64,000 nucleotides of DNA from Glandiceps talaboti (GCF_964340395.1 NC_135562.1:17176485-17240484), one strand, 5' to 3'; shown: positions 1 to 13,466, numbered from the stretch's first letter. Made by a program: numbers and translations. Notes: generated from the letters alone by a model not told the origin.

Positions 1-165
1 ATGAAAATCTTAACGGAAAAATCTTAACAAGATTTGAATATGCATGTATGTATAGATTGGGTGGTGAACATATTTTACCTTAATTTCTCGACAACCTGAA
101 CTAGTCATATACCATTTGTCAATATAACACAACAAACCATCGTATATCTTTACCTATTAATTAGT

Positions 166-316
166 TACACACACACACTACACTATGCTACACCACACTA
201 CTCTACTCACACACTACACTACTCTACACTACACTGCACTACTACACTACTACACTGCACTACACTACACTACACTACACTACACTACACTACACTACAC
301 AACACTACACTACACT
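166..316. repeat. (CACTA)n / ACTAC minisatellite-like tract
   Basis: A short AC run passes into imperfect then perfect repeats of the pentamer CACTA, purest at about 255-300. The interruptions (GC and CT variants) are commoner on the left side, as in an array that decays outward. Confidence 0.9.
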
Positions 317-2393
317 GGACTACATTAATTAACCGAGTACAAATATTCTTAAATTATCAAGCTGTCTTCAATACTTGACTTTGATAATTGGAATCAATCC
401 TGTCCAGATGTCGTGACTGTATCCAAGGTACGCACCGGTAAAGATGACTTGGAATGGTATCACATACCATCACATACACTAACTGTCCTTGCTACAAGAT
501 GATTTCAATGCCATCCATCGACATTAATACTGTGGAAACCAAACTATCAACATACTAAGCTAGACCCAAACTAAAAACCGGTGGTGTTGGATGCTGTAGA
601 TTACATAGATTGGTAATAGTGGGTGATAGTGGTGGCTTTATTATGCAGCTAACTATAGTCTCCAGTGATTAAGATAGACTATGTACTTGAAATCCCCCAA
701 AAATGTACTTTGCTGCAGGATAATGGCAGTCATCAACAATGTCACCCTACCCTAAGTAAAATAAAACCAATATTCGTCCAGTAACTATATCAACATGACG
801 CAGTTATTGTAGCGGAAAACATGGTTTCCACTGTTGTAAGATGATATAGTTTCATCGGAGTTTCATGTGTAGCTTTCCCCAAGAGTAAAATTAAACATTC
901 AAGGTTATAGAATCAACTTGTTGCACTTTCTAAGAAGTAATAGTTCATGGAGAAGTGTTGCAGGCATGAATCTTTGCGTTCAAGACGTCATGCTGAAAAA
1001 GAAGCTGTCACCGACTACAATACCTACTTAACTGAGAAATGATTTGCCTGAAAAAAACTTTCATGCATCACGGAACACTTATACAGGAATAACGTCTAGA
1101 CAAGCTTTTATCTGATAGTCATCGCGACAAAACGTCTTGCTGGATCATCATATCAACCAACCGAAAATTAAGTTTGATACATGCTATGGAAATAAAGGAA
1201 GCGGGAAGGTTCGGAAATTAGAATGTGCTGATAAAATCACTGATATTTATGTTTTCACTTTGTGGTAAATTTAATTCCTTTTTTTAAAAAAAAACTTCCT
1301 ACGTCAATCCATTTGAAAGGTCCAACAGTAGTAATCAGATGCGTGTCTTTAAGCTTATACTGTTGGAAGCCTTCCTAATGTTTAATATACGAATCGTGTC
1401 TCGCGACTTTTCTAATTATTTTTTGGCGATTGTCATCAGTTAAGTTAATCCGAATACGTTTCACGAACGTGAGATATGATTAACTCACAATATTGTCAAA
1501 ACGGAGTGTATTTTGTTTACTAGGATCAACATACAACTTAACTATTCTACAAAAAATGTAATATATAGGTTTTACACGTTGCTGTCTGTCGTGGACGTGG
1601 CATTAACACCAGTCTACAGACACACTTTCGCTGTGTTTGTAATTGGCTGTCGCATTAGAGCTTTATATTTTTTTAAAAATGAAATCACATTTGCAATTTA
1701 TCGTGCGTTCAGTCAACTACATATACACATTTTACCTTTTGTGCAAAGGAAAGAATTAAATAAACGAAATAATACCCTCCACACGATCGGAAAGATGTAT
1801 CTTCTCATTTCGGTCACAACTGTCATGTTGGAATGGGCCCATGTCAGTACACGTCGCAGTCATTCAGTAACCGTCCGATTTGCTTGAAGCCAGAAAAAAA
1901 TACAAGCGACCTATCGGTCAGAATAGCTCCGCTGTTTGTTTTTTTAATTTAATTTTTTATTTTGGTGACATGTAGAAGTGGTTCAGGTCTTCACTATGCA
2001 GTTTTGTTTTAGCGATGCAATAAAGTGGTTAGTGGTTTCATATGATGTCTCACTATAAAACACATTTTACACAGAAGTTGGTAATGTATTGTACTTTTAT
2101 ACCATAGTCACCATTTTATAACAAAAATCTACTGTTATGAAAAATTGCACAAAATCTCAGAAAAAAATGACTGGGAAATGCACACAAGAAAAAGAAAAAA
2201 AGAGGATTTTGAGGTTGGCTATAAATAATTCCAGTGTCTTACAGCTGTAACCCTGGAAAATTTTAATGATGAATGAAATAAACTAGGGATCTAAAATAAT
2301 TTTGAGGCAATTTGAATTTCAATTTTCTAACAAATTTACAAAGTCAACAACATTCAACTTGTACTAGTTGTGGTAGATATATATAGGGAAGAA
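317..2393. other. anonymous AT-rich DNA
   Basis: No gene, RNA or mobile element is recognised. The longest open frame (1513-1887, + strand, 124 codons) has no recognisable domain, no convincing splice context and an AT-driven composition, so it is not called as a gene. Confidence 0.5.
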
Positions 2394-2945
2394 ATGTATT
2401 AATCGCCATCTTAGTTTCCGTACGGCGACAATCTCAAGTACCCGGAAGAGAGTCATTCTCAGCCATACGTTACAGTGGTAACACTCGTTCATGTTCGGTT
2501 ACCTTTCACAAAGAAAACACAACGAAATGGTTGAAATGATCTTTTTTTTTATTTCTTTTCATCACAACAACAAAATCTGCGTGATTGATCAAAAGTGTTG
2601 TAAACTAAACCAGAAAGAATTATCGGACTGGCTAAACTTCCCGATGAACTGGAGTAAGGTCCTACTACTTCCAAGTAAGCCTCGATAGTACTATAGTACG
2701 TGAGAAAATCGTCTCAAACTAGCGATACAACTTTCAAAATATAACTTGACATGTCTTCATTTGTTAGAGTTATACAATTCAAGACGGGTTTTCACTCGAA
2801 AACAACAATTCTGTGAATAATGACACTCTGAACGCAGCGATTTCTCGGACGATGTTACCACTGTAACGTACATGTATGGCTGACAACGACTTGCTTCCGG
2901 GTTAGTCCCTCGTGCATACGGGTGGATTGTCGGCGATTAATACAT
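2394..2945. mobile_element. TIR element bounded by TTAA (Kolobok- or piggyBac-like MITE candidate)
   Basis: The left ~90 bp (2394-2490) and the right ~90 bp (2850-2945) are imperfect inverted copies. Shared blocks, read inward, are ATGTATTAATCGCC, ACCCGGAAG, TCAGCCATAC and GTTACAGTGGTAACA. TTAA occurs at both borders (2399-2402 and 2937-2940), which would leave a 534-bp element with the 4-bp TTAA duplication used by Kolobok and piggyBac transposons. The match continues 5 bp outside TTAA, so TTAA may instead lie inside the TIR. The interior holds only a 65-codon frame with no transposase signature, so the element is non-autonomous. Confidence 0.65.
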
Positions 2946-3840
2946 ACATCGTCTGATATTTTAATTCACAGTGTTTCTTGTGACCGGCGCCTGTCAGCAG
3001 ACTCTGCCATTTTTTTCATCATTCCATTGTATTTAAACCTTGTACTTGACATTTCGCAATATTTATAATTCTCAACAAAATACCTCAACATGCCTCACTT
3101 CGCTCGTACTCAAAGCAGCCCCGCGCGGTATGATCACTGACACTGATGACATGATGAGAGATCTAGAGAACCTTTTCGGATTTACATGTAAAACGGGGAA
3201 AGATACGCAAAACATAATGCAAAGTCTGAAGCCAAATTAAAGTTGTAATTATTTTAATTATTTTTACTTGCCAAATATTTGCATTTTGGAAAGGCAAGAC
3301 ACGTTCATGTCGTTTAACTTTACATGTGAACTGTCGGCCATAACTTCAACCGCATGTCTGGCATGCCCTTCCTTACGCAAGTTGTCTGAATTCTGGTTCA
3401 CTGTCATTCCAAATTGCACGACAATATAGAATTAACCACAAGTTACATGTTATCTGAAAACATCACACTTTTATAGTGGGTCTGAAGTGTGATTTTAGTG
3501 AGTACCAAGAACGTCCTGTGTTGATACTCAAGATACTTGCTGTGGAAAATCGCTCGGTCAAATGAGGTCACCTTCAGCTTCTGGTCGAATCAGGATAGAG
3601 TATGCAAATGAGGATGTTGCGGACTGATTTGAAGTTTACAACCCTGTTTCGAACAAACGCTTGTCATTTGGGCGCCCAATGCGTAGAATTATGACTATAG
3701 CACATATTACATTGCTTGTTTGACGTCAATAGTGTCTTTTGAAAAGTGGCAGTTTACTTAAAGTCTCGTCGACTGATTTCCAATATGGCGTCGGTCATTA
3801 TGCTCATTAACATATTCATTTTTTTTTCAAATTACAAAAA
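2946..3840. other. anonymous DNA with one partial repeat copy
   Basis: A 66-codon frame (3040-3240) is not recognised. Around 3605-3650 lies a diverged fragment related to the 146-bp repeat that follows (shared block AAATGAGGATGT and the sequence after it). Confidence 0.4.
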
Positions 3841-4095
3841 AAAAATCATAAAAAATAAAAATGAGGATGTGCTGACTTGAAATTAACAAATCTGAGTAAG
3901 CTACCCCCTGCGCATCAACACGCCAGATATCAAAGCAATCTAATAAGAGGTTTTCAAGGAGTTGATGAAAATGACATTTTATGAAAAAAAATCATAAAAA
4001 ATTGAAAATGGCACAGATCAACTTGGCATGAACAAATCTGAATAGCCTCCCCCTAGGGAACATGCACACCAAATATCGAAGAATTCCGACTGTCA
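3841..4095. repeat. 146-bp tandem duplication, about 1.7 copies
   Basis: Three anchors recur at exactly the same 146-bp offset: ATCATAAAAAAT (3845 and 3991), AACAAATCTGA (3885 and 4031) and CCARATATC (3923 and 4069). The copies have diverged by point changes but few indels. The function is unknown, and it is probably a fragment of an interspersed repeat. Confidence 0.7.
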
Positions 4096-4407
4096 CTTCC
4101 GGAGTAGATAGTAAAAATATAAACGTTTGACGGACACCTATGATTCACTCTACTCTCTATACCTCAATACCCACCTATACCTAAAGCTACGCTTTCAGCT
4201 TTCGCTGACAGCGGAGCTAAAAAAGCTGTTCAACGGGCCCGACTTACCTATCTTTTTGGCATTTCAATTTTTTTTGTCATGGGCAATATATCCTCATGCG
4301 GGCTTCACATGTCAGTAAAATGGCTGCTGTACTACTATGAACATTTTGTTTTAATATTATTTAAGGGTATTTCTTTATATTTTCTGAATATAGGTGACTT
4401 ATATTAG

Positions 4408-4499
4408 TCTAGTTCCTTTACATACACGTTACGATTTACTTCGATCATCTCCACTCAGATGATCGTAGTAAATCATAACGTGTACGTATAGGAACTAGA
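4408..4499. repeat. 43-bp-arm hairpin (MITE or pre-miRNA-like foldback)
   Basis: Arm 4408-4450 and the reverse complement of arm 4457-4499 agree at 39 of 43 positions, with a 6-base loop (CCACTC). All four differences are substitutions, so the stem has no bulges. No flanking direct repeat is obvious. Confidence 0.8.
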
Positions 4500-5690
4500 T
4501 TACATGTGACCATATAGACATTTGAGAATTTTTCAAATTATATAATATCTTATACAGTGGTTTACTTGGCTCTGATGATGGTTATCAGTGTTATTTTAAT
4601 ACATCATTGTATACTATATAATTTTATATCTCCACTGTAGTGTAGGTGACGGAAGGGGTGGCTAAAAGGATTCTGGAGTTTCATTTGGCGTGTTTTGAAT
4701 TTTAGAGAGAGGAAAGATACAAAATTTGTTTAACCGTAAATTGTGTACATGCCATACAGACAAATTGCAAGAGATAAAATCAAAATGACTTAATAAGAAC
4801 TATGTAAACTCAATTTGAAATGTTTTGCCATCAGTATATATATATGGCTTGTTGTCACATCCTTGTGCAGCATTGTAAAAGAAAAAATCGACCTACCTAC
4901 CCAATGTGATGGGTTAGGTTGTCCGTTGAACAACTTTTTAAAAAATTTTCTGGCGTAAAGAAATGTCAATATTACTTTTGATGTATATGCTGATGATGTA
5001 TTCATCAATGGCAGACAAAATAATCCATTTCAATGACCAATGATTCCAATGATGGTATTTATTATAAGTAACAATGAACATACAGCTAATTACAGTAGTA
5101 ATTATAGTACACGAATGCATGTATAATTTATATACCACCAATCCGATAAAATCAGTCAAAAACACATCGTGTGATGTATTCCTTTTTTAAAAGTCAGATA
5201 TCAAGTCATGCTGCAATGTAATAATGATTGTACCCACGAGTTGATCTATCCCCAGCGGTCGTTGTTTCACATCAGAACTCTTACTTAATACTTACACATC
5301 CCAGTAAAAAAATGTTGAACAAGCCCCCACGGCGTCAATATTCGTTACCGAACGTGTGAACACAAACTTGGCATGACGTGTTGACATTATTTTAATCAAC
5401 ATTGAATACCACAATGGGTGAAATATCCCAAGGCGGGACAAACCGAGCACACCACGTCAAAACTATTTATTTCTACTGTTTCTGTATACCCCTAAGCCTT
5501 CTCACTTTTCTAGAGGAGTGTTTGCTTATAAATTCTGAACAGGAATTTCCGACGTTGATCATGCATATTTACTGTAAAATAAGTGATAGATTGCGGGCAT
5601 CAATTTTAATGAAGAACACCAACTGTCGACTTTTCACTCTCCACTTCGTTACGTATATAATAAGACGTGATGTAGAAGTTCAGAAATGGG
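4500..5690. other. anonymous AT-rich DNA
   Basis: Only frames under 100 codons are present (for example 4790-5165 on the - strand and 5402-5701 on the + strand). None has a recognisable domain. Confidence 0.4.
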
Positions 5691-5694
5691 AATT

Positions 5695-5710
5695 CCGCTA
5701 GATGGCGCTG
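5695..5710 (+). promoter_or_regulatory. CTCF-like binding site
   Basis: CCGCTAGATGGCGCTG fits the bilaterian CTCF core CCRSYAGRKGGCGC at every position I can compare. A single motif match is weak evidence of occupancy. Confidence 0.45.
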
Positions 5711-5765
5711 TTTACAGCATTGATTGCAATGCTAACAATGTTGCAACAAGTCTGTGGAAATGTTG
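5702..5765 (+). CDS. possible signal-peptide first exon (partial)
   Basis: An ATG opens 21 codons reading MALFTALIAMLTMLQQVCGN plus V, followed at once by the donor GTAAGTATG. The peptide is short and hydrophobic with a small-residue region after VCG, as in secretory signal peptides. Against it, position -3 is T, the ATG lies inside the CTCF-like motif, and no second exon has been found. I treat it as a weak candidate. Confidence 0.25.
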
Positions 5766-6470
5766 GTAAGTATGTTATCACTATACACAGATAATCTCAC
5801 GATTACGTTATTGTTGGCATGTATCATAATTGACCCCCTAGAAGTTTGAGTCTCACTTCAGCAGCAATTTAGCTGAGGTATCCTGCTATGCCAAGACATT
5901 TTTTACGCCTCATCAAACAGAGGTTACTGTACCCTAAATCGATCAAATGCGTAGCTTATGATGGTAAACAACGACTGAATGTAGGTACGTGCCTTTAAAT
6001 GATAACGTCACTGCACTTTACTCTCTCCAAGTTAGTCGTGTGACCTACTTCGATAACAAGCAATAGCGAACTGTCCATGTCAAATTAGAGAACGGAATAC
6101 AAGAATAGTAGCTGGTGAATAGAAAGTGATGTGTTCTGAACGTCGTTTGGTCACGTAGTGGGTGATTAAAACTAGTTATGAAAGTACAAAAAAATTCTTC
6201 TCTTCCTGACACAGAAACTAGATTAAATTCTCCTTACACATCACCCTACGGTATACAGGAGGATGTAATCCAACCCCCCCCCCCACACACACACACAAAG
6301 TATGTGAGAATAGACCAATTGAAAGTGTGATAAGCAGAAGACCTTTCTGTACATACATACAAAATAACTTTGAAATGTATGTCCACCACTGACAAAATGA
6401 AGCAATTTATATTCTACAGCTGCAATGGTTGGCAAGTACTTATGTCAAATTCTTTACTTCTTGAGTTTAA
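5766..6470. other. anonymous DNA with a poly(C)/(CA)n run
   Basis: No gene is recognised. A run of 14 C followed by (CA)n lies at about 6270-6297. Confidence 0.4.
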
Positions 6471-6499
6471 AATAATAGGCACAAGAATTGCACATATGT

Positions 6500-6830
6500 G
6501 GCTGGATATTCATCACTGAAATACTCGTATCAGGTTTAATGTTCGTCATTGAAATACACGTACCAGAGCACTGGATCAATCGATGTTCGTCACTGAAATA
6601 CACCATGCTCGTCCTGCTTGTAGACGGGGTCATTCGGGACTTGATCATGACACTTGTCCCTCCCTTCTGTTGAGGGATATAGTCATTATCGCGCCTCGTA
6701 TTATACCGTCTGCAAGCAGGACCACCACGGTGCTGGATGCTCGTCTCTGAAATCACAGACAAGTTTCTTCTTTGTCTGTACTGAAATACACTACCAGGGC
6801 GCTAGATGGATGTTCGTCACCCAAAAGGCT
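6500..6830. repeat. decayed minisatellite, unit about 45 bp
   Basis: The block RTTCGTCAYTGAAATACAC, followed by a variant of ACCAGNGC, recurs at about 6508, 6542, 6583, 6780 and 6809 with irregular spacing and many indels. The middle copies are interrupted by unrelated sequence. Confidence 0.5.
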
Positions 6831-6951
6831 TTTGCGTAGACTGACTGCTATGTATATCCACGTTGATGCAACTTTTGATGGCAATAAATCCTTAGCATTT
6901 GATAAGTTCATGCAACAAGTTACTCAAAAAACAGAGTGGGTGGACTGGCGA

Positions 6952-7079
6952 TTAGTCTCGGTTACCCAGCCTCTTGTCGTTGAGGGCATAACCCCCCAAT
7001 CGGCGACATTGTACTTTCCCAGACTCTGCTGAGGGGTGTGCCATTGACGGCAAAGGGGATGTAACCGACGCGAGACTAA
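6952..7079. mobile_element. 128-bp inverted-repeat MITE
   Basis: The left end TTAGTCTCG-GTTAC (6952-6965) mirrors the right end GTAACCGACGCGAGACTAA (7061-7079). Similarity continues inward through GAGGG / CCCTC blocks towards the centre near 7005. There is no coding capacity, and a target duplication cannot be fixed because TTA/TAA is part of the inverted match. Confidence 0.55.
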
Positions 7080-7272
7080 CTGACGGCGTGTCTGAGTGGT
7101 CTCGAACACCACAAAATATTGTAACAGTGTAAACTGACACATCGTTTGATGTGTCTTGTTTTAGAGTAAATTGTTGCCCGATGCAGTCCAAAAATGCTAA
7201 GCTCGTATGACCAGGATACTGTCTCAATTACAAACACCCAAATGTTGTGTGCGTGTCTCTCTGTCTGAGAGA

Positions 7273-7950
<678 letters not shown>

Positions 7951-8190
7951 CCTCTTGCAGAGGGTGATTCATATACATTGTAATACAATTTTCGCATGTG
8001 TCTCTCTCTTGCAGAGGGTGGTTTATATACATTGTAATACAATTTGCATGTGTCTCTCTCTTTTGCAGAGGGTGATTTATATACATTGTAATACAATTGT
8101 TGTATGTGTCTGTCTGTTGCAGAGGGTGATTTATATACATTGTAATTGTTGTACAAAATGTATGTGTCTGTCTCTTGCAGAGGGAGATAT
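7951..8190. repeat. 54-bp minisatellite, five units, each with a splice-acceptor-like core
   Basis: The block TTGCAG-AGGGWG recurs with its CAG ending at 7960, 8014, 8068, 8122 and 8180, giving spacings of 54, 54, 54 and 58. Each later unit reads TATATACATTGTAATACAATT, then a TGTGTCTCTCTCTT pyrimidine tract, then GCAG. Because 54 is divisible by three, frames on both strands stay open as 18-residue periodic peptides. No exon flanked by these sites is evident. Confidence 0.85.
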
Positions 8191-9050
8191 ACTAAACAGA
8201 GATCACATAAAAGACAGAACAATAAACATGCATTATTACACTACATGTACGTGCGGACTACACCATGCAAATACGTGTAACAAGTGGGTTACAATCTATA
8301 CAAATGCTGTCTACGAGAGACACACCGAGCAACAATTGGATCCGTTCTGACTTTTGATCATGCACAGGGTGATTTCTTCTGCTGTATTAACACCAAATAT
8401 TTCCGACGTTTTCAGTAACCAAATTCTCCCTGGCGCCATATTGAACTTATCAATAAAAAAATATGAAGACAAGCTTAAACGTTAGTGGGAAGAATTACTT
8501 TCCTCAGGGTAAGGTACTATAAATAGTTAATCCCGGAATCTAAGTTTTCCCTTGTGAAATGAATGTGACGACATCATGTATTCTACGAATGCTAGAGTTC
8601 ATGTGAACATAATGAAAGATAGGCACGTGTTCAACCACGGGCTACGAATGATAGGATATTCGGATATACCTAGGTCGAAAACAGCACACGTGTATGCATG
8701 TGGGTGTCTTAAAGAGTTTAGAAAGTATCTGAGCTTTCTCGGTGAACTGTTCCAATAACGTGTTTCAACTATATTCACCGGGTACCAAGGAATTGTGTTG
8801 AAAACAAACATATGAATTCATAAATAATTAATACTAAACACATGAATAACTAATTTATACATGTACATGACATGCACATATATGCAGGCCTGCATACTGT
8901 TAAAATAATGTACAATGCTTCTAATACTCAAATGCATAACAAACAACAGATACTAACATAGTAACAGTACATTTTATATAGCATACAGGTCCACATGTGA
9001 ATGTATAGATTAGTTATTCATGTGCTTAAAATTGCATGTTCATTTACTCA
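8191..9050. other. anonymous DNA
   Basis: No feature recognised. Overlapping 60-70 codon frames on both strands at 8576-8811 lack recognisable motifs. Confidence 0.4.
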
Positions 9051-9054
9051 GGCA

Positions 9055-9176
9055 TATTTGTTTGTGTTTGTGTTTGTGTTTGTGTTTGTGTTTGTGTTTG
9101 CGTTTGCGTTTTCGGTTGCGGTTGTGTTGTGTTGTGTTGTGTTGTGTTGTGTTGTGTTGTGTTGTGTTGTGTTGTT

Positions 9177-9210
<34 letters not shown>
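9055..9210. repeat. (TTTGTG)n-(GTTGT)n-(TGTC)n compound array
   Basis: A hexamer array (9055-9111), a pentamer array (9121-9175) and a tetramer array (9176-9210) lie end to end. The hexamer drifts through TTTGCG before becoming the pentamer. Confidence 0.95.
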
Positions 9211-9713
9211 ATTTTTAGTTAAATTTTCAGTTAAATTTTCCCAAGAATTATCAAATAATCTGACGGTCATTTTGGAGTCTAAGCTAAGGGAAAATAGCAT
9301 AACTTTAAATGTAATTAATTTCTATTCAAAAATAGTTTCGATGTTGTGAAATTCTCAATTATGAGAATAATCTTCAGTTTTCTTGAAGCAGCCAACAGAA
9401 AATGTCTAAGATTTTTAATTTAGACGATCAACTCCAACTTCTTACAAAGGACCAGGAACATGCTCTTATATGCTCGACAGATTTTAAGAAGCTTGATTTT
9501 ATAGAAATTCGTCACTGATATGGATTCTACCTTAGGAGGACAAGGTACATTTATATTTGCCTCACACCGATGATATAAATCACCTTTTCCGAGGTTGTCG
9601 ACTTCGACTGATCAGGATACAAGACGTGATAAATCACACATGGAGTCATACATTTGAGGAAAGATTTCAACATGTCACTTTTTGTAACTAATTTGGTTAA
9701 TGGCTATGCTATT

Positions 9714-9845
9714 AGGTGTTTGCTTTATTCCGCTGCCACTCTATGGAATAACACTCCATTAAGTCAATAGGGATGATATTGTTCCTCTCTGTGTACATCC
9801 TTTACACATGCCTTTATTTTCTGTGATTTACACCAGGTAATAAAG
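9714..9845 (+). pseudogene. LINE reverse transcriptase C-terminal remnant (CR1/L2-type)
   Basis: The frame at 9726-9767 reads YSAATLWNNTPLSQ. It matches the FSxAAPxLWNSLPLxIR signature near the C-terminus of CR1/L2/Jockey-type ORF2. A shifted frame then reads SSLCTSFTHAFIF, like the following FKxxLKTxLF block. Stops and frameshifts make it a fossil. The part upstream (9350-9710) has no recognisable RT sequence. Confidence 0.5.
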
Positions 9846-10340
9846 CTGAGAGGTTACTCATGTCAAAGGAGAAGGAAAACGAAATAATTCTTTAAGAGCA
9901 ACTGAGACGAGTGATTGTAAGGTCTATAATGTGATTAGAATTTGCTCGGTTAAGTGGTGTCACGAAGATTAACACATGAATTGACTAGGGAGGGAAATCT
10001 GCATTGTGTAGCTCTTGGCTCCGCATGAACGTTACTGGTAACTGAATAGCTAGCGCCAAGCCAAAAAGCTCAAGAGCTTTTTCAAGCATAATACAAGTAT
10101 AATGAAGTCATTAGAAAACTTTAAACATACCACTAGATATCGTGCTCACCTACCGAGTTGCTTTGATTTCCACGAAATAGAATAACTCACAAGCTTCATT
10201 TCAGAAATGAATAAACACGCATGTATACACTTGCTTTCATCCCTCTCACACCCCATCACAAACACAAACAGATGTATGTCTGTATGTCTGTCTCTGTCTT
10301 TGTTTCTCCCCTGTCTATCTCAATCGGACTGCCTGCCTGT
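9846..10340. other. anonymous DNA
   Basis: No feature recognised. Possibly the 3' untranslated part of the LINE remnant just upstream, but no tail is visible. Confidence 0.3.
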
Positions 10341-10343
10341 CCC

Positions 10344-10344
<1 letters not shown>

Positions 10345-10375
<31 letters not shown>

Positions 10376-10477
10376 TGTATGTATGTATGTATGTATGTAT
10401 ATGTGTATGTGTGTATGTGTGTATGTATGTATGTATGTATGTATGTATGTATGTATGTATGTAGGTCTCTTTCTCTC

Positions 10478-10523
<46 letters not shown>

Positions 10524-10544
10524 GCTCTCTCTCTCCCTCTCTCC
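10345..10544. repeat. (ATGT)n followed by (CT)n
   Basis: ATGT units with a short TATGTG interruption (10345-10463) abut a CT array (10468-10544) that has a few CGC interruptions. Confidence 0.97.
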
Positions 10545-11272
10545 ACCCCCAACAATAGAGCTCGTCTCAGCGACAGATTATAATGCTTTGTTGACCACAA
10601 GCTATTCATTGACCGGGCATCAAACTTTCTTAAAAGCCTATTTGATTTTAAATTCACTGATTGTCCCTACATAATGTTGAGAAAATTGATGTCTATTTAA
10701 TGCTCGACTTGATCATATCAATACGAATAGCCATGCGTACTACCAAAAAATAACATCCACAATATCAACAACTGCCACATACCTTCACAGCATACTGCCT
10801 TATAAATAGTGGTAAAATAGATAGCCTTTAACACATGAAACATTCACAAATCGAACACTTCCCTTCCGATGTCAATTAACGCACGTTTATTTTGGTCATA
10901 GCCCAATGAGACCACACGGAGTCCCAGTAATTATATCATTACATCGTACTTTATCTGTTAACAAGAAGTTGTGATATATGTGTGATTAGCGATAAGGTTT
11001 ATGTTCATATCGACACAATCATGATAATATATTAGTCTCCCTTCCATTGTAATATAATATATCACATTTGTCATTTCAATTGACAGTGGTAGCAGTGTGA
11101 GTGATACTATGACCTATGATCGAAACAATTAATTTTCATCAGGTTTCTGTGTACTTGTCATCACATTCTAAGCTTAAAATTATTACCATTCCCATAGTCT
11201 ATTGCACTGATGTATAATGTGTCACTTTGATTAGGTCTGCTTGTAGGTCTACAACGATGTTGCCTGAATTAA
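10545..11272. other. anonymous DNA
   Basis: No coding, RNA or repeat signal recognised. Confidence 0.4.
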
Positions 11273-11777
<505 letters not shown>

Positions 11778-13466
11778 TCAATTTTCATCCCCTACACTCC
11801 ATGTCATCACAGGAAGAAGTACTCAGACTATGCAGTTGTTCAAGTCTTTACTGAATATCTCTTGATTTCTGGAGTCACGATTTCTCTTCTTAAAACTTCC
11901 GTGTAGGCGTTGAACGCTAGTCAGAAGACAATTAAAAATCGCCACATAGCTTTCAGCATATGAACAACCGTAGTGTCTACTATGACGGAGAAGTAATCTA
12001 TAACATAGGTAAAACGTCGTGTGTACGTGACACCCGGGTATAACTATAGTACAAGTGTCAGGCCAATGTAAAAGTGTTGAATTATTAACGAGTAGAAAAG
12101 CCGTTCTGCCTTCAGGATTAAATCAGGTTGGTCGCTTTAACGGTTGATGAATTTATCATCAGATATCTCCGAGACAAAATGCTCCGAGGGTATACACAAC
12201 GTCAAACCACCCACATGCTTCTTTTTTGCAACTGCTGTTCTAGTTGTTTTTTTTAAATAAACAAGGTAATAAATAAAGCTGCGAAAAAGCAGATTAGCCA
12301 TAGAATGATTCACCGTTTAGAAATACTTCACACCAATAACACTGATGCAGCATCCACTTCGAAAGAAATCCTAGTATATCTTTAACATTAAGAAACAAAT
12401 TTAGGAGCTACCATTGAAATGAATGAATGGCATAATAACACGGTTGTTAACTATATAGGAAAATGAGAGAATATCAATTATCACACATGACAGTGAACAT
12501 ATTTATTTAAATTTTCAAACGTACTGGGAACACATATTCATATGTAGAGTTTGGAAAGATCGCAATAATTATGATTTTCAGGAAAAATTGTCCCCGAGGC
12601 GCATTTTACCCTAATGTATCTAAAATGATCATGGAGCATGAGAACAGGAGAGAGACAATAGGACGCCTATATACACGAGTGAATATAATTTCTGTCAGGT
12701 GACATTTGATTTGATAAAGAGGAATCATTAATGCATTATTCAAAACATTGCACGGGGGACGTTCTGTCATATCGACGCAACCAGATCGACCATGCATCTC
12801 TCGTTGCTGAATTTGAAATGTCATGTTATTAAAATAAAGTAGAAAAAAACACCATTTCTTACATCAATTCATCGAATATATCTTTGGAGAACTAGACTTT
12901 ATTGCCCTTGTGTCTGAAGGGGAAAGCGTATAGACAGTTTCAACTTGTTTATTTCTTTACGAAAGTGAACATGTGGTCTATGCATATCTTAAGGACCAAG
13001 GCACAAACAGTCTGAGGCACGATTTCTGTCATTTGTTACTTAACCCCCTACTACTACAGAATATACAAAATAACGTCAGATAATAAATGCTCCCGGTTGT
13101 TTACATAACATATTATCTGTACCATTGCACTTGTATCAGTTTACATATTTGAGTGCGATCCTCATAATCTCGATCTAAAGAATGTCAGCATGTATGCGAG
13201 GCTATGTTTTACTCAGAAGTACATTTGGTCTGTAAAAGTTATTTCAGTAGTCACGGTTTTAACTGTACGTGTTATTTTCCCCTAAATTGTTCATGACTTA
13301 TGCGCCCCAGCATGATCGTGCAGACGTACACGCCACGATTACACGTACAGCGTTGTCTTCAACTACGTGTTCAGAACTCAAACTTGAAAGACAGTGTATG
13401 AATGTGCACCCGAGCGTTGGCATCCTCTGTCCAGAAGGCCAAACACATGACTTGTCTGCACTGTAG
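11778..13466. other. anonymous AT-rich DNA
   Basis: No gene or repeat recognised. The 65-90 codon frames at 13269-13570 overlap the LINE tail that follows and are not taken as genes. Confidence 0.4.

Noticed and set aside
1513-1887. 124-codon + strand frame as a gene
   Set aside because: No domain, no splice or promoter context, and length compatible with chance in six frames of 64 kb.
4574-4592. Additional hammerhead core (CTGATGA)
   Set aside because: No stem II plus GAAA follows. The CTGATGA occurrences near 33944, 36863 and 44058 were dropped for the same reason.
7951-8190. CRISPR-like array (regular repeats)
   Set aside because: Units are contiguous with no unique spacers, and the genome is animal.
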